Source: JAMCRM01 sp041685075 (GTDB taxonomy: Bacteria; Acidobacteriota; Terriglobia; Bryobacterales; Bryobacteraceae). From it: DNA of 11,127 nucleotides. Below, one piece after another: positions 1 to 7,300 of this stretch; position 1 is the stretch's first letter; the number at the start of each line of letters is the position of its first letter. The stretch is from assembly GCA_041685075.1 (NCBI GenBank), contig JAWLGN010000185.1, forward strand, positions 1 through 11,127. Direction: 5' to 3'. The position numbers and the translations under genes were made by a program. Below the pieces are notes generated by a model that was not told the DNA's origin, made no database searches, and saw nothing but the letters and a program-made list of their open reading frames with translations.

Positions 1-463
1 AACCTGCGGCGCCCAAGTCGAGGGACGATTCTGCGCCAAATGCGGCACTCCGGTTGACGCTGCGGTCTCGCCGTCTCCGGCGGCGGGCACGGGTGCGCCC
101 GCCGCTACCGCCTCGGGAGGACTGTCGGCAAACGCGGCATCCGCCCTTGCTTACGTGCTCGGGTTTATTACGGGCATCCTCTTCCTGGTACTGTCGCCGT
201 ACAACCAGATGAGAGACGTGCGCTTCCACGCCTTCCAGTCGATTTTCTTGAGCGTGGCCTGGGTGGCCTTTTGGATCGTCATCAACATCGTCGCGGTGGC
301 GCTCGGGGCCATCACCTGGATGTTAGCCACGCTGGTGGGCCTGTTGTCGATGTTGGTGGGGCTGGGCTTCCTGGTGCTGTGGATTTATCTGATCGTGAAA
401 GCCTACCAGGGCCAGAAGGTGGTACTGCCGGTTATCGGACCCCTGGCGGAGAAGCAGGCCTGA
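1..463 (+). CDS. Zinc-ribbon, DUF4870-like membrane protein (5' partial)
   Basis: The gene enters from the left edge, reading in the frame that begins at base 2, and ends at the TGA at 461-463. The first visible residues carry the second half of a zinc ribbon (a CGA turn followed by FCAKCGTP); the first cysteine of the first pair would lie just outside the window. An Ala/Pro/Gly-rich linker of about 30 residues follows, then hydrophobic segments. The start of the membrane part (LGFITGILFLVLSPYNQ, then VRFHAFQS) matches the DUF4870/Tic20-like pattern as I know it. A zinc ribbon joined to such a membrane domain is common in bacteria and its function is unknown. There are about 153 visible codons. 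An internal GTG at 155 opens the membrane part, but the upstream frame stays open and clearly codes for the ribbon, so it is not the start. The family call is fairly firm; the function is not known. Confidence 0.8.
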   Translation, partial: TCGAQVEGRFCAKCGTPVDAAVSPSPAAGTGAPAATASGGLSANAASALAYVLGFITGILFLVLSPYNQMRDVRFHAFQSIFLSVAWVAFWIVINIVAVALGAITWMLATLVGLLSMLVGLGFLVLWIYLIVKAYQGQKVVLPVIGPLAEKQA

Positions 464-557
464 GCCCTTCCCCGGCTCTCGACACGTTCGCTTTCCAGCG
501 CGTCCCCGCCGGCGTGAGCCGCGCCGCGGGAACCCGGTCCGCCGCCGTCCGCGTCCC

Positions 558-1559
558 ATGGTTGTGATCCTGATTGCGATCGGTGCGCTGGCGGCCATGT
601 TGGCCTCAGCGCAGGTGCCGCAGGTGGGCGAGGTGGAGCTGTACGGGTTGCGCAAGCTGCGGGAAGCGAGCGTTCGGCGCGCGCTGGATGTGTGGCCGGG
701 CGATGCCCTGCCGCCCTCCAGGGGCGACCTGGAGGAGCGGCTGGAGGGCATCAACGGCGTGGTGCGGGCTCGCGTCGAGGCGGTCTGCTGCGAGGAGGGC
801 AAGGCGGTGCTGTTTGTCGGGCTGGAAGAGCGCGGCGCGCCCCACTTTGCCTTCCGCTCTCATCCTTCGGGTGCCGCCGGCCTGCTGCCCGAGGAAATCC
901 TGAAGACCTACACGGAATTGCTGGCGGCGCTCGAAGCTGCGGCCCGGCGCGGCAGCACCGCCGAAGACCTCACCCGCGGCCACTCCCTGATGGCCGACCC
1001 CACCGCCCGCGAGTTGCAGGAACGTTTCACCGGACTGGCGGCCGAGCACCTCGAACTGCTTCGTAAGGTGCTGCGCCAAAGCTCCGATGCGCGCGAGCGC
1101 GCCGTGGCTGCCGTGGTGATCGGCTACGCGCCGGACAAGAAGGCCGTGCTCGACGACTTGCAGTGGGCCATGCAGGATCCCGACGAAGCGGTGCGCGCCA
1201 ATGCCATGCGATCGCTGGCGGCCATTGCAGTGCTGGCCTCGTTACGGCCGGAGCTGGATATCCGCATCCCGCCCACATGGTTCGTCGAGATGCTGAACTC
1301 TCTGCCCCTGAGCGACCGCACCCGCGCTGCCGCGGCGCTGGTCAACCTCACCGAGCACGGCGACAAAGCGGCACTGGAGCAGATCCGCGCGCGGGCGCTC
1401 CCCTCGGTCCTCGAGATGGCCCGCTGGAAGACCCTGCGCTACGCGCTCCCGGCGTTCATTCTGGCGGGACGCATGGCCGGGCTGAAGCAGGACGAGATCG
1501 AAGCCGCCTGGACGCACGGCGAGCGCGAGCGCGTGCTGGCCAAACTGGAAGCACCCTGA
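558..1559 (+). CDS. Exported protein with POTRA-like N-terminus and HEAT-like helical body
   Basis: This 333-residue protein begins with a hydrophobic segment (residues 2-17) ending in ASA|Q, a plausible signal-peptidase I site after residue 18, although the n-region lacks a positive charge. Residues about 20-92 resemble one POTRA-type domain: a strand around VGEVELYGL, a helix, a G-containing turn, a second helix around the LEERL stretch, then V-rich strands (VVRARVEAV and KAVLFVGLEER). From about residue 130 to the end the protein is all-helical and rich in Ala, Leu, Arg and Glu. The part around 175-265 has HEAT-like pairs with the A-V-R-A-N-A-M-R-S-L type repeat core. POTRA domains are known from outer-membrane assembly and division proteins, and HEAT repeats from protein binding, so a periplasmic scaffold role is only an inference. 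No good ribosome binding site precedes the ATG, so the start is less certain than the frame. Confidence 0.7.
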   Translation: MVVILIAIGALAAMLASAQVPQVGEVELYGLRKLREASVRRALDVWPGDALPPSRGDLEERLEGINGVVRARVEAVCCEEGKAVLFVGLEERGAPHFAFRSHPSGAAGLLPEEILKTYTELLAALEAAARRGSTAEDLTRGHSLMADPTARELQERFTGLAAEHLELLRKVLRQSSDARERAVAAVVIGYAPDKKAVLDDLQWAMQDPDEAVRANAMRSLAAIAVLASLRPELDIRIPPTWFVEMLNSLPLSDRTRAAAALVNLTEHGDKAALEQIRARALPSVLEMARWKTLRYALPAFILAGRMAGLKQDEIEAAWTHGERERVLAKLEAP

Positions 1560-1596
1560 GGCGCTGCCCGCGGCCGGGGGACTTCCGCTTGGCGCA

Positions 1597-1605
1597 TGCG
1601 ATAAT
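1597..1605 (+). promoter_or_regulatory. Candidate extended -10 promoter close to the yggS start
   Basis: The 55-base gap before yggS contains TGCGATAAT: an extended -10 TG, one base, then GATAAT (five of six matches to TATAAT) at 1600-1605. No convincing -35 box is seen. Initiation about seven bases downstream would fall near 1612, only about three bases before the ATG at 1615, giving a leaderless or nearly leaderless mRNA. No Shine-Dalgarno sequence precedes the ATG, which agrees with this. The call rests on motif matching only. Confidence 0.35.
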
Positions 1606-1614
1606 GGGCTTTCC

Positions 1615-2283
1615 ATGGACAGTCTGGGCGCCAGAGTCGCGGCCGTGCGGGAGCGCATCGCCCGAGCCGCGGAACGGTCCCGCCGCGATCCCCGAAGCGT
1701 GACGCTGGTGGCAGTTACGAAAGTCTTTCCCGCTTCCGCCATCACCGCCGCCTACGAGCTGGGGGTGCGGGATTTCGGCGAAAACTACGTGCAGGAGTTC
1801 GAGGGCAAGCACCCGCTGGTGAAGCACCTGGAAGGCGCGCGCTTCCACCTCATCGGGCACCTGCAAACGAACAAGGCGCGCCGCGCCGCCGAACTGTTCG
1901 ACGCCATCCAGACGGTGGACAGCGCCAGGCTCGCGCGGCGGTTGAACGATGCCGGCCGCCAACTCGAGGTGCTGCTCGAAGTGAAGCTTTCGCCCGAAGA
2001 GGCGAAAAGCGGCGCCGCGCCGGAGGAGTTGCCCGAACTGGTGGCGGCCGTGCGGCAGCACCCCAACCTGCGGCTCGAGGGCCTCATGACCATGCCGCCG
2101 TGGTCGGAGGACGCGGAACGCTCCCGCCCCTACTTCCGCCGCCTGCGCGAACTCGCGGAGCGGTTCGGCCTGCCGCGGCTTTCGATGGGGATGTCGCATG
2201 ACCTGGAGGTGGCCGTCGAAGAGGGCGCCACGGTGGTGCGGGTCGGAACGGCGCTGTTCGGCGCCAGAACCCGGGGCGCGTGA
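1615..2283 (+). CDS. yggS: YggS/PLPBP family pyridoxal-phosphate homeostasis protein
   Basis: This 222-residue protein binds pyridoxal 5'-phosphate and in other bacteria buffers the vitamin B6 pool; no catalytic reaction is established for the family. It is a cytosolic alanine-racemase-like TIM barrel. The PLP lysine is expected at K36 in LVAVTK. Further family signatures are DFGENYVQE (53-61), HLIGHLQTNK (78-87), GLMTMPP in the middle, and MGMSHDLEVAVEEG followed by RVGTALFG near the C-terminus, where the SHDL and RVG residues bind the phosphate. The length is normal for the family. The ATG start fits family alignments and follows a candidate promoter directly. The stop overlaps the start of the glycosyltransferase downstream, so the two are probably co-transcribed and translationally coupled. 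In many bacteria yggS sits beside division or yggT genes, which are not seen here. Confidence 0.95.
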   Translation: MDSLGARVAAVRERIARAAERSRRDPRSVTLVAVTKVFPASAITAAYELGVRDFGENYVQEFEGKHPLVKHLEGARFHLIGHLQTNKARRAAELFDAIQTVDSARLARRLNDAGRQLEVLLEVKLSPEEAKSGAAPEELPELVAAVRQHPNLRLEGLMTMPPWSEDAERSRPYFRRLRELAERFGLPRLSMGMSHDLEVAVEEGATVVRVGTALFGARTRGA

Positions 2284-3398
2284 AAATCGGGTATTTCGCT
2301 CCCCTCCCGCCCGCGCGCACGGGCGTAGCCGACTACGCCGCCGCGCTGCTCGAGCGGCTGCGCGCTTTCGGCGAAGTGGTTCCCAACGCACGCAGCGCCG
2401 ATATCCATCTCTACCACCTGGGCAACAACCACCTGCACCGCGAGATCTACCAGCGGGCCATCGCGGAGCCCGGGGTGGTGGTGCTGCACGACGCCGTTTT
2501 GCAGCACTTCTTCCTGGGGGCGCTCGACGAAAGCGCCTACCTGGAGGAGTTCGTCTACAACTACGGGGAATGGCACCGCGGGCTGGCGCGCGAGCTGTGG
2601 CGGCGCCGCACGGCGTCGCTGGCGGCACAATACTTCCGCTACCCCATGTTGCGGCGCATCGCGGAACGCTCGCGCGCGGTAGTGGTACACAACCCCGCGG
2701 CCGCTCGCATGGTGCGGCGCCACGCGCCCGGCGCCGTGGTGGTGGAAATCCCGCACCTGTGGGAACCGGCGCCGCCGCCTCCCGCCGCCGAAGTGATGCG
2801 CTTCCGCGAGCGCCTGGGAATTGCGCCGGGCGACTTCGTCTTCGGCATCTTCGGCTACCTGAGGGAATCGAAGCGCCTCCTGGCGGTGCTGCGCGCCTTC
2901 GCCGCGGTGCGGCGGGCCGTGCCCCGCACGGTGCTGCTGGTGGCGGGGGAGTTCGTCTCGCGCGACCTGGAACGCGCCGCCGCCCCGCTGCTCTCGACCC
3001 CCGGGGTGGCGCGCGTGCCATGGCTACCGCCGCGCGGCTTCGACGTGGCTGCCGGCGCCGTGGACGCCTGCATCAACCTGCGCTATCCCGCCGCGGGGGA
3101 GACCTCCGGCATCGCCATCCGGCTGATGGGCGCCGCCAAGCCCGTACTGCTCGGCTCCGGCCAGGAGAATGCCCGCTATCCCGAGGACGCCTGCCTGCGC
3201 ATCGACCCCGGCCCCGCCGAAGGCGAGATGCTCTGGCACTCCATGGTGCTGGCGGCGCGTTTCCCCCTGCTGGCGCGGGAAATCGGACTCCGCGCGGCGG
3301 CGCACGTCCGCACCCATCACCATGCCGCGCGCGTTGCCGGATTGTACTGGGAGACTCTGGGGCGGGCCGCTACAGCAGCATCAGCATCGCCTGGCTGA
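2280..3398 (+). CDS. GT4-like glycosyltransferase (GT-B fold)
   Basis: This 372-residue protein reads as a retaining GT-B glycosyltransferase of the GT4 type. Its N-terminus (GYFAPLPPARTGVADYA) has the P-x-x-x-G-V-A-D-Y loop found in many such enzymes. The acceptor half contains VVLHDAVLQHF, and the donor half begins near residue 180 with FVFGIFGYLRESKR and LLVAGEF. The nucleotide-sugar loop near 270-290 reads AGETSGIAIRLMGAAKPVL. It keeps the first glutamate of the classical E-x7-E pair but lacks the second, a variation I associate with one GT4 subgroup. The donor and acceptor cannot be named. The GTG start at 2280 overlaps the yggS TGA in a four-base GTGA, so translation is probably coupled. 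No other sugar or polysaccharide gene is nearby. The last 29 bases overlap the 3' end of the opposite-strand DUF5658-like gene. Confidence 0.85.
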   Translation: MKIGYFAPLPPARTGVADYAAALLERLRAFGEVVPNARSADIHLYHLGNNHLHREIYQRAIAEPGVVVLHDAVLQHFFLGALDESAYLEEFVYNYGEWHRGLARELWRRRTASLAAQYFRYPMLRRIAERSRAVVVHNPAAARMVRRHAPGAVVVEIPHLWEPAPPPPAAEVMRFRERLGIAPGDFVFGIFGYLRESKRLLAVLRAFAAVRRAVPRTVLLVAGEFVSRDLERAAAPLLSTPGVARVPWLPPRGFDVAAGAVDACINLRYPAAGETSGIAIRLMGAAKPVLLGSGQENARYPEDACLRIDPGPAEGEMLWHSMVLAARFPLLAREIGLRAAAHVRTHHHAARVAGLYWETLGRAATAASASPG

Positions 3399-3648
3399 CG
3401 TTCCAGGCCACCACCGCCACGAACACCGCGTTCGCACACCACAGCAGGGGGCGCCTGTTGGCGGCCAGGCAAACGAACCCGGCGGCCAGCGCGATGCCCT
3501 TGGCCAGCGCCAGCCCGGCCATCGGCCCCAATTCCATCAGCTTGAGCACCAGGGGATTCCTTTCGACGCCGCCCAGGGTGAGCACGGCCGCGGTGCTGGC
3601 CGCGTCGGCCAACTGGAGAAACACGAATAGGGCGAACAGGTTCGTCAT
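3370..3648 (-). CDS. DUF5658-like small membrane protein
   Basis: This 92-residue protein is almost entirely hydrophobic, with about three membrane segments: near residues 3-25, 42-62 and 68-92. The N-terminal pattern Q-L-A-D-A-A-S-T-A, then L-x-L-G-G-V-E-R-N-P-L, matches the DUF5658 family as I know it (an aspartate in the first helix, then a GG-x-E-x-N-P loop). The function of that family is unknown. It is a real gene rather than a shadow, because the opposite frame here is the low-complexity end of the glycosyltransferase and then non-coding sequence, while this frame has an ordered membrane topology. Its 3' end overlaps the glycosyltransferase tail by 29 bases. It is divergent from the hydrogenase operon across a 192-base gap. 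No Shine-Dalgarno sequence is seen before the ATG. Confidence 0.72.
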   Translation of the reverse strand: MTNLFALFVFLQLADAASTAAVLTLGGVERNPLVLKLMELGPMAGLALAKGIALAAGFVCLAANRRPLLWCANAVFVAVVAWNVSQAMLMLL

Positions 3649-3665
3649 ATGGCTGTAAGTGTTCG

Positions 3666-3694
3666 AACGTACAGTGGCCGAAAGCGGAAGTCAA
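3666..3694 (-). promoter_or_regulatory. Candidate sigma-70 type promoter for the DUF5658-like gene
   Basis: Read on the - strand, TTGACT at 3694-3689 matches the -35 consensus in five of six positions. Exactly 17 bases later, TACGTT at 3671-3666, preceded by TG, keeps the TA..T core of a -10 box. Initiation would fall near 3659, about ten bases before the ATG at 3648. The -10 half overlaps the perfect palindrome GTTCGAAC at 3661-3668, a possible operator. Confidence 0.4.
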
Positions 3695-3703
3695 GCCGGA
3701 ATT

Positions 3704-3720
3704 GCCCGGATGTATCGGGC
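3704..3720. repeat. Short inverted repeat between the divergent genes
   Basis: GCCCG at 3704-3708 and CGGGC at 3716-3720 can pair around a seven-base loop. Neither strand shows a U tract after the stem, so it is not an intrinsic terminator. It lies between the two candidate divergent promoters and could be an operator or leader hairpin. With a five-base stem in G+C-rich DNA, chance is a real alternative. Confidence 0.25.
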
Positions 3721-3760
3721 ACTTCCCCCCCCGGGGCGGGCGGTTTCCACCTTCGCTCTG

Positions 3761-3791
3761 TTGTACGATGGTTAGGAGATAATCAGATACT
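3761..3791 (+). promoter_or_regulatory. Candidate promoter region of the hydrogenase operon
   Basis: The segment from about 3761 to 3830 is clearly richer in A+T than its surroundings and is the only such stretch ahead of hoxE. It contains GATAAT at 3778-3783 (five of six -10 matches) without a good -35, and alternatively TTGTAC at 3761-3766 with GATACT at 3786-3791 across a wide 19-base spacer. Either choice gives a leader of about 40-50 bases before the ATG at 3841. The exact boxes are uncertain, and I see no sigma-54 type GG/GC pair. Confidence 0.35.
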
Positions 3792-3826
3792 AGATTCTGG
3801 TTCCTGCCGTCTCAAATTTGGACCGG

Positions 3827-3832
3827 AAAGGA
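3827..3832 (+). promoter_or_regulatory. Ribosome binding site of hoxE, fixes the start
   Basis: AAAGGA ends eight bases before the ATG at 3841. This selects 3841 over the in-frame ATG at 3649, which would add 64 residues that resemble no HoxE/NuoE sequence and would run through the promoter region. Confidence 0.7.
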
Positions 3833-3840
3833 AAACCGCA

Positions 3841-4380
3841 ATGCCACCTTCGCCTGTCCAGCCGCAACCCAGGTTGGATGACCGCGAGTTCGTCGACCGG
3901 ATCATCGCCGAACAGCAGGGGCGGCCGGGCTCGCTGCTCACGGTTCTCGAAAAAGTGCAGGACCGCAACCCGCACAAGTACCTGCCGGCCGAAACTCTCG
4001 AATACATCGCCGCGAAAATGGATCTCCCGCTGGCGCGCGTCTACAGCGTGGTGACCTTCTACGCGCTCTTCAACCAGGAGCCGCAGGGTAAGAACACCAT
4101 TTGCATCTGCCGCGGCACGGCCTGCCACACGCGCGGTTCGCGCAACCTGCTGGAGCGCCTCAAGCTGGAGCTGGGCATCCGGCAGGAGCCCGGGGAAGGC
4201 GGCGCCGACAAGCTGGCCCTCACCACTCCGGACCGGAAGTACACGCTGCGCACGGTGGCCTGCTTCGGGCAGTGCGCCCTCGCCCCGGTGGTGGAGATCA
4301 ACCACGCCATCTACGGCCACGTCAACGAGCAGGCGCTGCACCGCGAGTTGCAGGCGCTCGAAAAGGAGGGCGGCCAATGA
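3841..4380 (+). CDS. hoxE: HoxE/NuoE-like [2Fe-2S] diaphorase subunit
   Basis: This 179-residue protein is the thioredoxin-like [2Fe-2S] subunit that accompanies the NADH-FMN subunit in NuoEF, HydC and HoxE complexes. A helical N-terminal domain holds the family pattern around residues 47-78 (YLPAETL, then a run ending RVYSVVTFYALF). The cluster ligands are C90 and C95 (C-R-G-T-A-C followed by HTRG) and C141 and C145 (ACFGQCALAP), the standard C-x4-C and C-x3-C arrangement. The length is normal. It is the first gene of the operon, with a good ribosome binding site. Its TGA overlaps the ATG of the next gene in an ATGA, which suggests coupled synthesis of the two diaphorase partners. By sequence alone it could be called NuoE or HydC; the downstream hydrogenase genes make HoxE the better name. 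Confidence 0.93.
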   Translation: MPPSPVQPQPRLDDREFVDRIIAEQQGRPGSLLTVLEKVQDRNPHKYLPAETLEYIAAKMDLPLARVYSVVTFYALFNQEPQGKNTICICRGTACHTRGSRNLLERLKLELGIRQEPGEGGADKLALTTPDRKYTLRTVACFGQCALAPVVEINHAIYGHVNEQALHRELQALEKEGGQ

Positions 4381-7300
4381 ACCTGCGCATCCGCGACATC
4401 GGTAACTTCAGCACCGTGCGCGAAGCCGGCATGGCCAAACTGCTGCCCTTCAAGCCGCGCATCGCGGTGGGGATGGGCACCTGCGGCACGGGCAACGGCG
4501 CCGAGGGCGTCTACCACGCCTTCGCCGACGCTATCGACCAGCGCGGGCTGGACATCGAGCTGGCGCCGGTCGGCTGCCTGGGCTACTGCGCCCAGGAGCC
4601 GCTGGTGAACGTGCGGCTCCCCGGCCACCCCCTGGTGGTGATGCGGCGCGTGCAGCCCAACCACGTGGACCGCATCCTGGACGATCTCGCGATGGGGGTC
4701 ATCACTCAAGAGCACGCCCTCTGCCAGATCAACGAGTGGGATCATCTCACCGCCGAGGTCAAGTACGGGGTGGGCTACAGCGACATCCCCTGCTGGTACG
4801 ATGTCCCCTTTTTCAAGGGCCAGAAGAAAATCGTTCTGCGCAACTGCGGCTTCATCAATCCGGACGATATCGAGGAGTACATCGCGGTGGGCGGCTACAT
4901 GTCGCTCTACAAGGTGCTGATCGACGGCCGGCCGGAACACTACATCGAGCAGATCAAGGCTTCCAAGCTGCGCGGCCGGGGCGGCGCCGGATATCTCACC
5001 GGCCTGAAGTGGGAGTTTCTCCGGAAGGCCGAGGCGCCGCAGAAATACATCATCTGCAACGCCGACGAGGGCGATCCCGGCGCCTACATGAACCGCAACG
5101 AGATCGAAGGCGACCCGCACTCGCTGTTGGAAGGCATGCTCATCGGCGGATACCTGATGGGCGCCACCCAGGGGATTATCTACGTGCGCGCCGAGTATCC
5201 CCTGGCGGTGCACCGCCTGGAGCGGGCCATCGGCCAGGCCAAGCAGTACGGGCTGCTGGGGGAAGACATTCTGGGCCGTGGCTTCAACTTCGATATCCAG
5301 TTGGTGGAAGGCGCCGGGGCTTTCGTCTGCGGCGAGGAGACGGCGCTGATCGCCTCTCTCGAAGGCCGCTCCGGCCGACCCCGCCCGCGCCCGCCCTTCC
5401 CCGCCCAGAAGGGTCTCTACGGCATGCCCACCAACATCAACAACGTCGAGACCTGGTACAACATCCCGCCTATCATCACCAAGGGCGCGGCGTGGTTTAC
5501 CGAGACCGGCAGCGTGAAAAGCCCCGGCACCAAGGTGTTCTCGCTGGTGGGCAAGGTGAACAGCACGGGGCTGGTGGAGATGCCCCTGGGCACCCCGCTG
5601 AAGGATTTCATCTACAACGTGGGCGGCGGCGGCAGCAACGGCCGCGCCATCAAGGCCGTGCAGACCGGCGGCCCCTCGGGGGGCTGCATCCCCCAGGAAA
5701 TGTTCGATACCCCGGTGGACTACGAGACCCTCGCCCGGCTCGGCTCCATCATGGGTTCCGGCGGCATGGTGGTGATGGATGAAGACAACTGCATGGTGGA
5801 CGTGGCGCGGTACTTCATCGAGTTCACCCACTCGGAATCCTGCGGCAAGTGCGTACCCTGCCGCGTGGGGCTGGACAAGGCGTTGCGCATTCTCCACGAC
5901 TTCACCGAGGGCACCGCGCGCGAGGAAGACCTGGAGACGCTGGATGAACTGGGCCGCATGATTCGGGACACCTCGCTCTGCGGCCTGGGCCAGACCGCTC
6001 CCAACCCGGTGCTCACCACCATGCGGCACTTCCGGCACGAGTTCGAGGACCACATCCGCGCGCACCGCTGCCGCGCGGGCGTCTGCGAGAACCTGGCGCT
6101 TTCACCCTGCGAGAACTCCTGCCCGCTGCACATGAACATCCCGCGCTTCCTCCAGCTCTACAAGGAAGGACGGCTGGAGGAGGCTTTCGAATCGGTGGTG
6201 ATGGACAATCCGCTGCCCGCCTCCACCGGCCGCGTCTGCCAGCACCCCTGCGATAACCGCTGCCGGCGCGCCACCATGGACCAGGCGGTGAACATGCGGG
6301 AGGTGCACCGGACGATCGCCGACGCCATCTACAACTCGGAGCAGTTCGGCGCCATGTGCGAGCGCATCGCTGCGCGCAAGCTGGCTGCGACGGGCAAGAA
6401 CGTGGCGGTGGTGGGCGCAGGCCCCACGGGCCTCGCGGCGGCCTTTTACCTGGCGCTGTTCGGCCACGACGTGACGGTTTACGACTCCCACGCCGCCGGC
6501 GGCGGCATGCTGCGCTATGCCCTGCCGGAGTACCGGCTGCCGGAAGCCGTGATCGACCGCGAACTGGAATTGATCGAACGCGTGGGCGTGCACTTCGTCT
6601 ACAGCACCAACGTCGGTACCGACATCACGCTCAACGAGCTGGACGAGCGCTTCGATGCCGTGTTCCTTTCCATCGGCACCTGGAGAGAGGCCTGGGTCTA
6701 CCTGCCGGGAACGGAGTTGCGCGGCGTCATGCCGGCGCTGAGCTTCCTGGAGGCCGTCTCGAAAGGCGAACCGCCGGAGCTGGGCCGCCGGGTGGTGGTG
6801 ATCGGCGGCGGCAACGCGGCCATCGACTCGGCGCGCTCGGCCGTGCGCATGGGAGCCAACGTCACGGTGGTCTACCGGCGCGAGCGCAAGGATATGCCTG
6901 CCATCGCGGAAGAGACCGAGGCCGCCGCCGCCGAGGGCGTGCAGTTCACCTTCCTGGCCGCCCCGCACCGCATCGTCGGCGAGAACGGCGCGGTGAAGGC
7001 CATCGAAGTGGTGAAGACGCGGCTGGGCGAGTTCGATACCAGCGGCCGCCGCCGCCCGGTCCCCACCGAAGAGATCCAGAGCATTCAGTGCGACTCCGTC
7101 GTCCTGGCGGTGGGGGAGACCGTGGACCTGCGTTTCGTCCAGGCCTCCGGCCTCAAGATCAAGGAAAACGGCACCATCGAGGTGGACCGCTATACCCTGG
7201 AGACCAGCCGGCCCAAGTTCTACGCCGGCGGCGATGTGATTACCGGGGCCTCCAACGTCTCCAACGCCATGGGCACTGGGAAAAAAGCCGCACGCAACAT

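Noticed and set aside
464..557. Promoter or small gene in the gap before the POTRA-like protein
   Set aside because: I found no -10-like box, no Shine-Dalgarno sequence and no convincing hairpin with a T tract; the gene may be read through from upstream.
2198..3658. A 486-codon + strand frame overlapping yggS and the glycosyltransferase
   Set aside because: It is Arg/Ala/Gly-rich without domain signatures and is out of frame with the clear GT4-like protein.
3704..3736. Intrinsic terminator formed by the GCCCG/CGGGC repeat or CCCCGGGG
   Set aside because: No T tract follows on either strand, and no gene ends here: the flanking genes are divergent.
3649..3840. N-terminal extension of hoxE from the ATG at 3649
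   Set aside because: The added residues match no HoxE sequence, would span the only non-coding region here, and a good AAAGGA site directs initiation at 3841.
4101..4376. N-terminal extension of the HoxF fusion back to 4101
   Set aside because: This part runs out of frame through hoxE, is Arg/Ala/Gly/Pro/His-rich and low in structure, whereas the ATG at 4377 gives a normal HydB-type N-terminus in an ATGA overlap.
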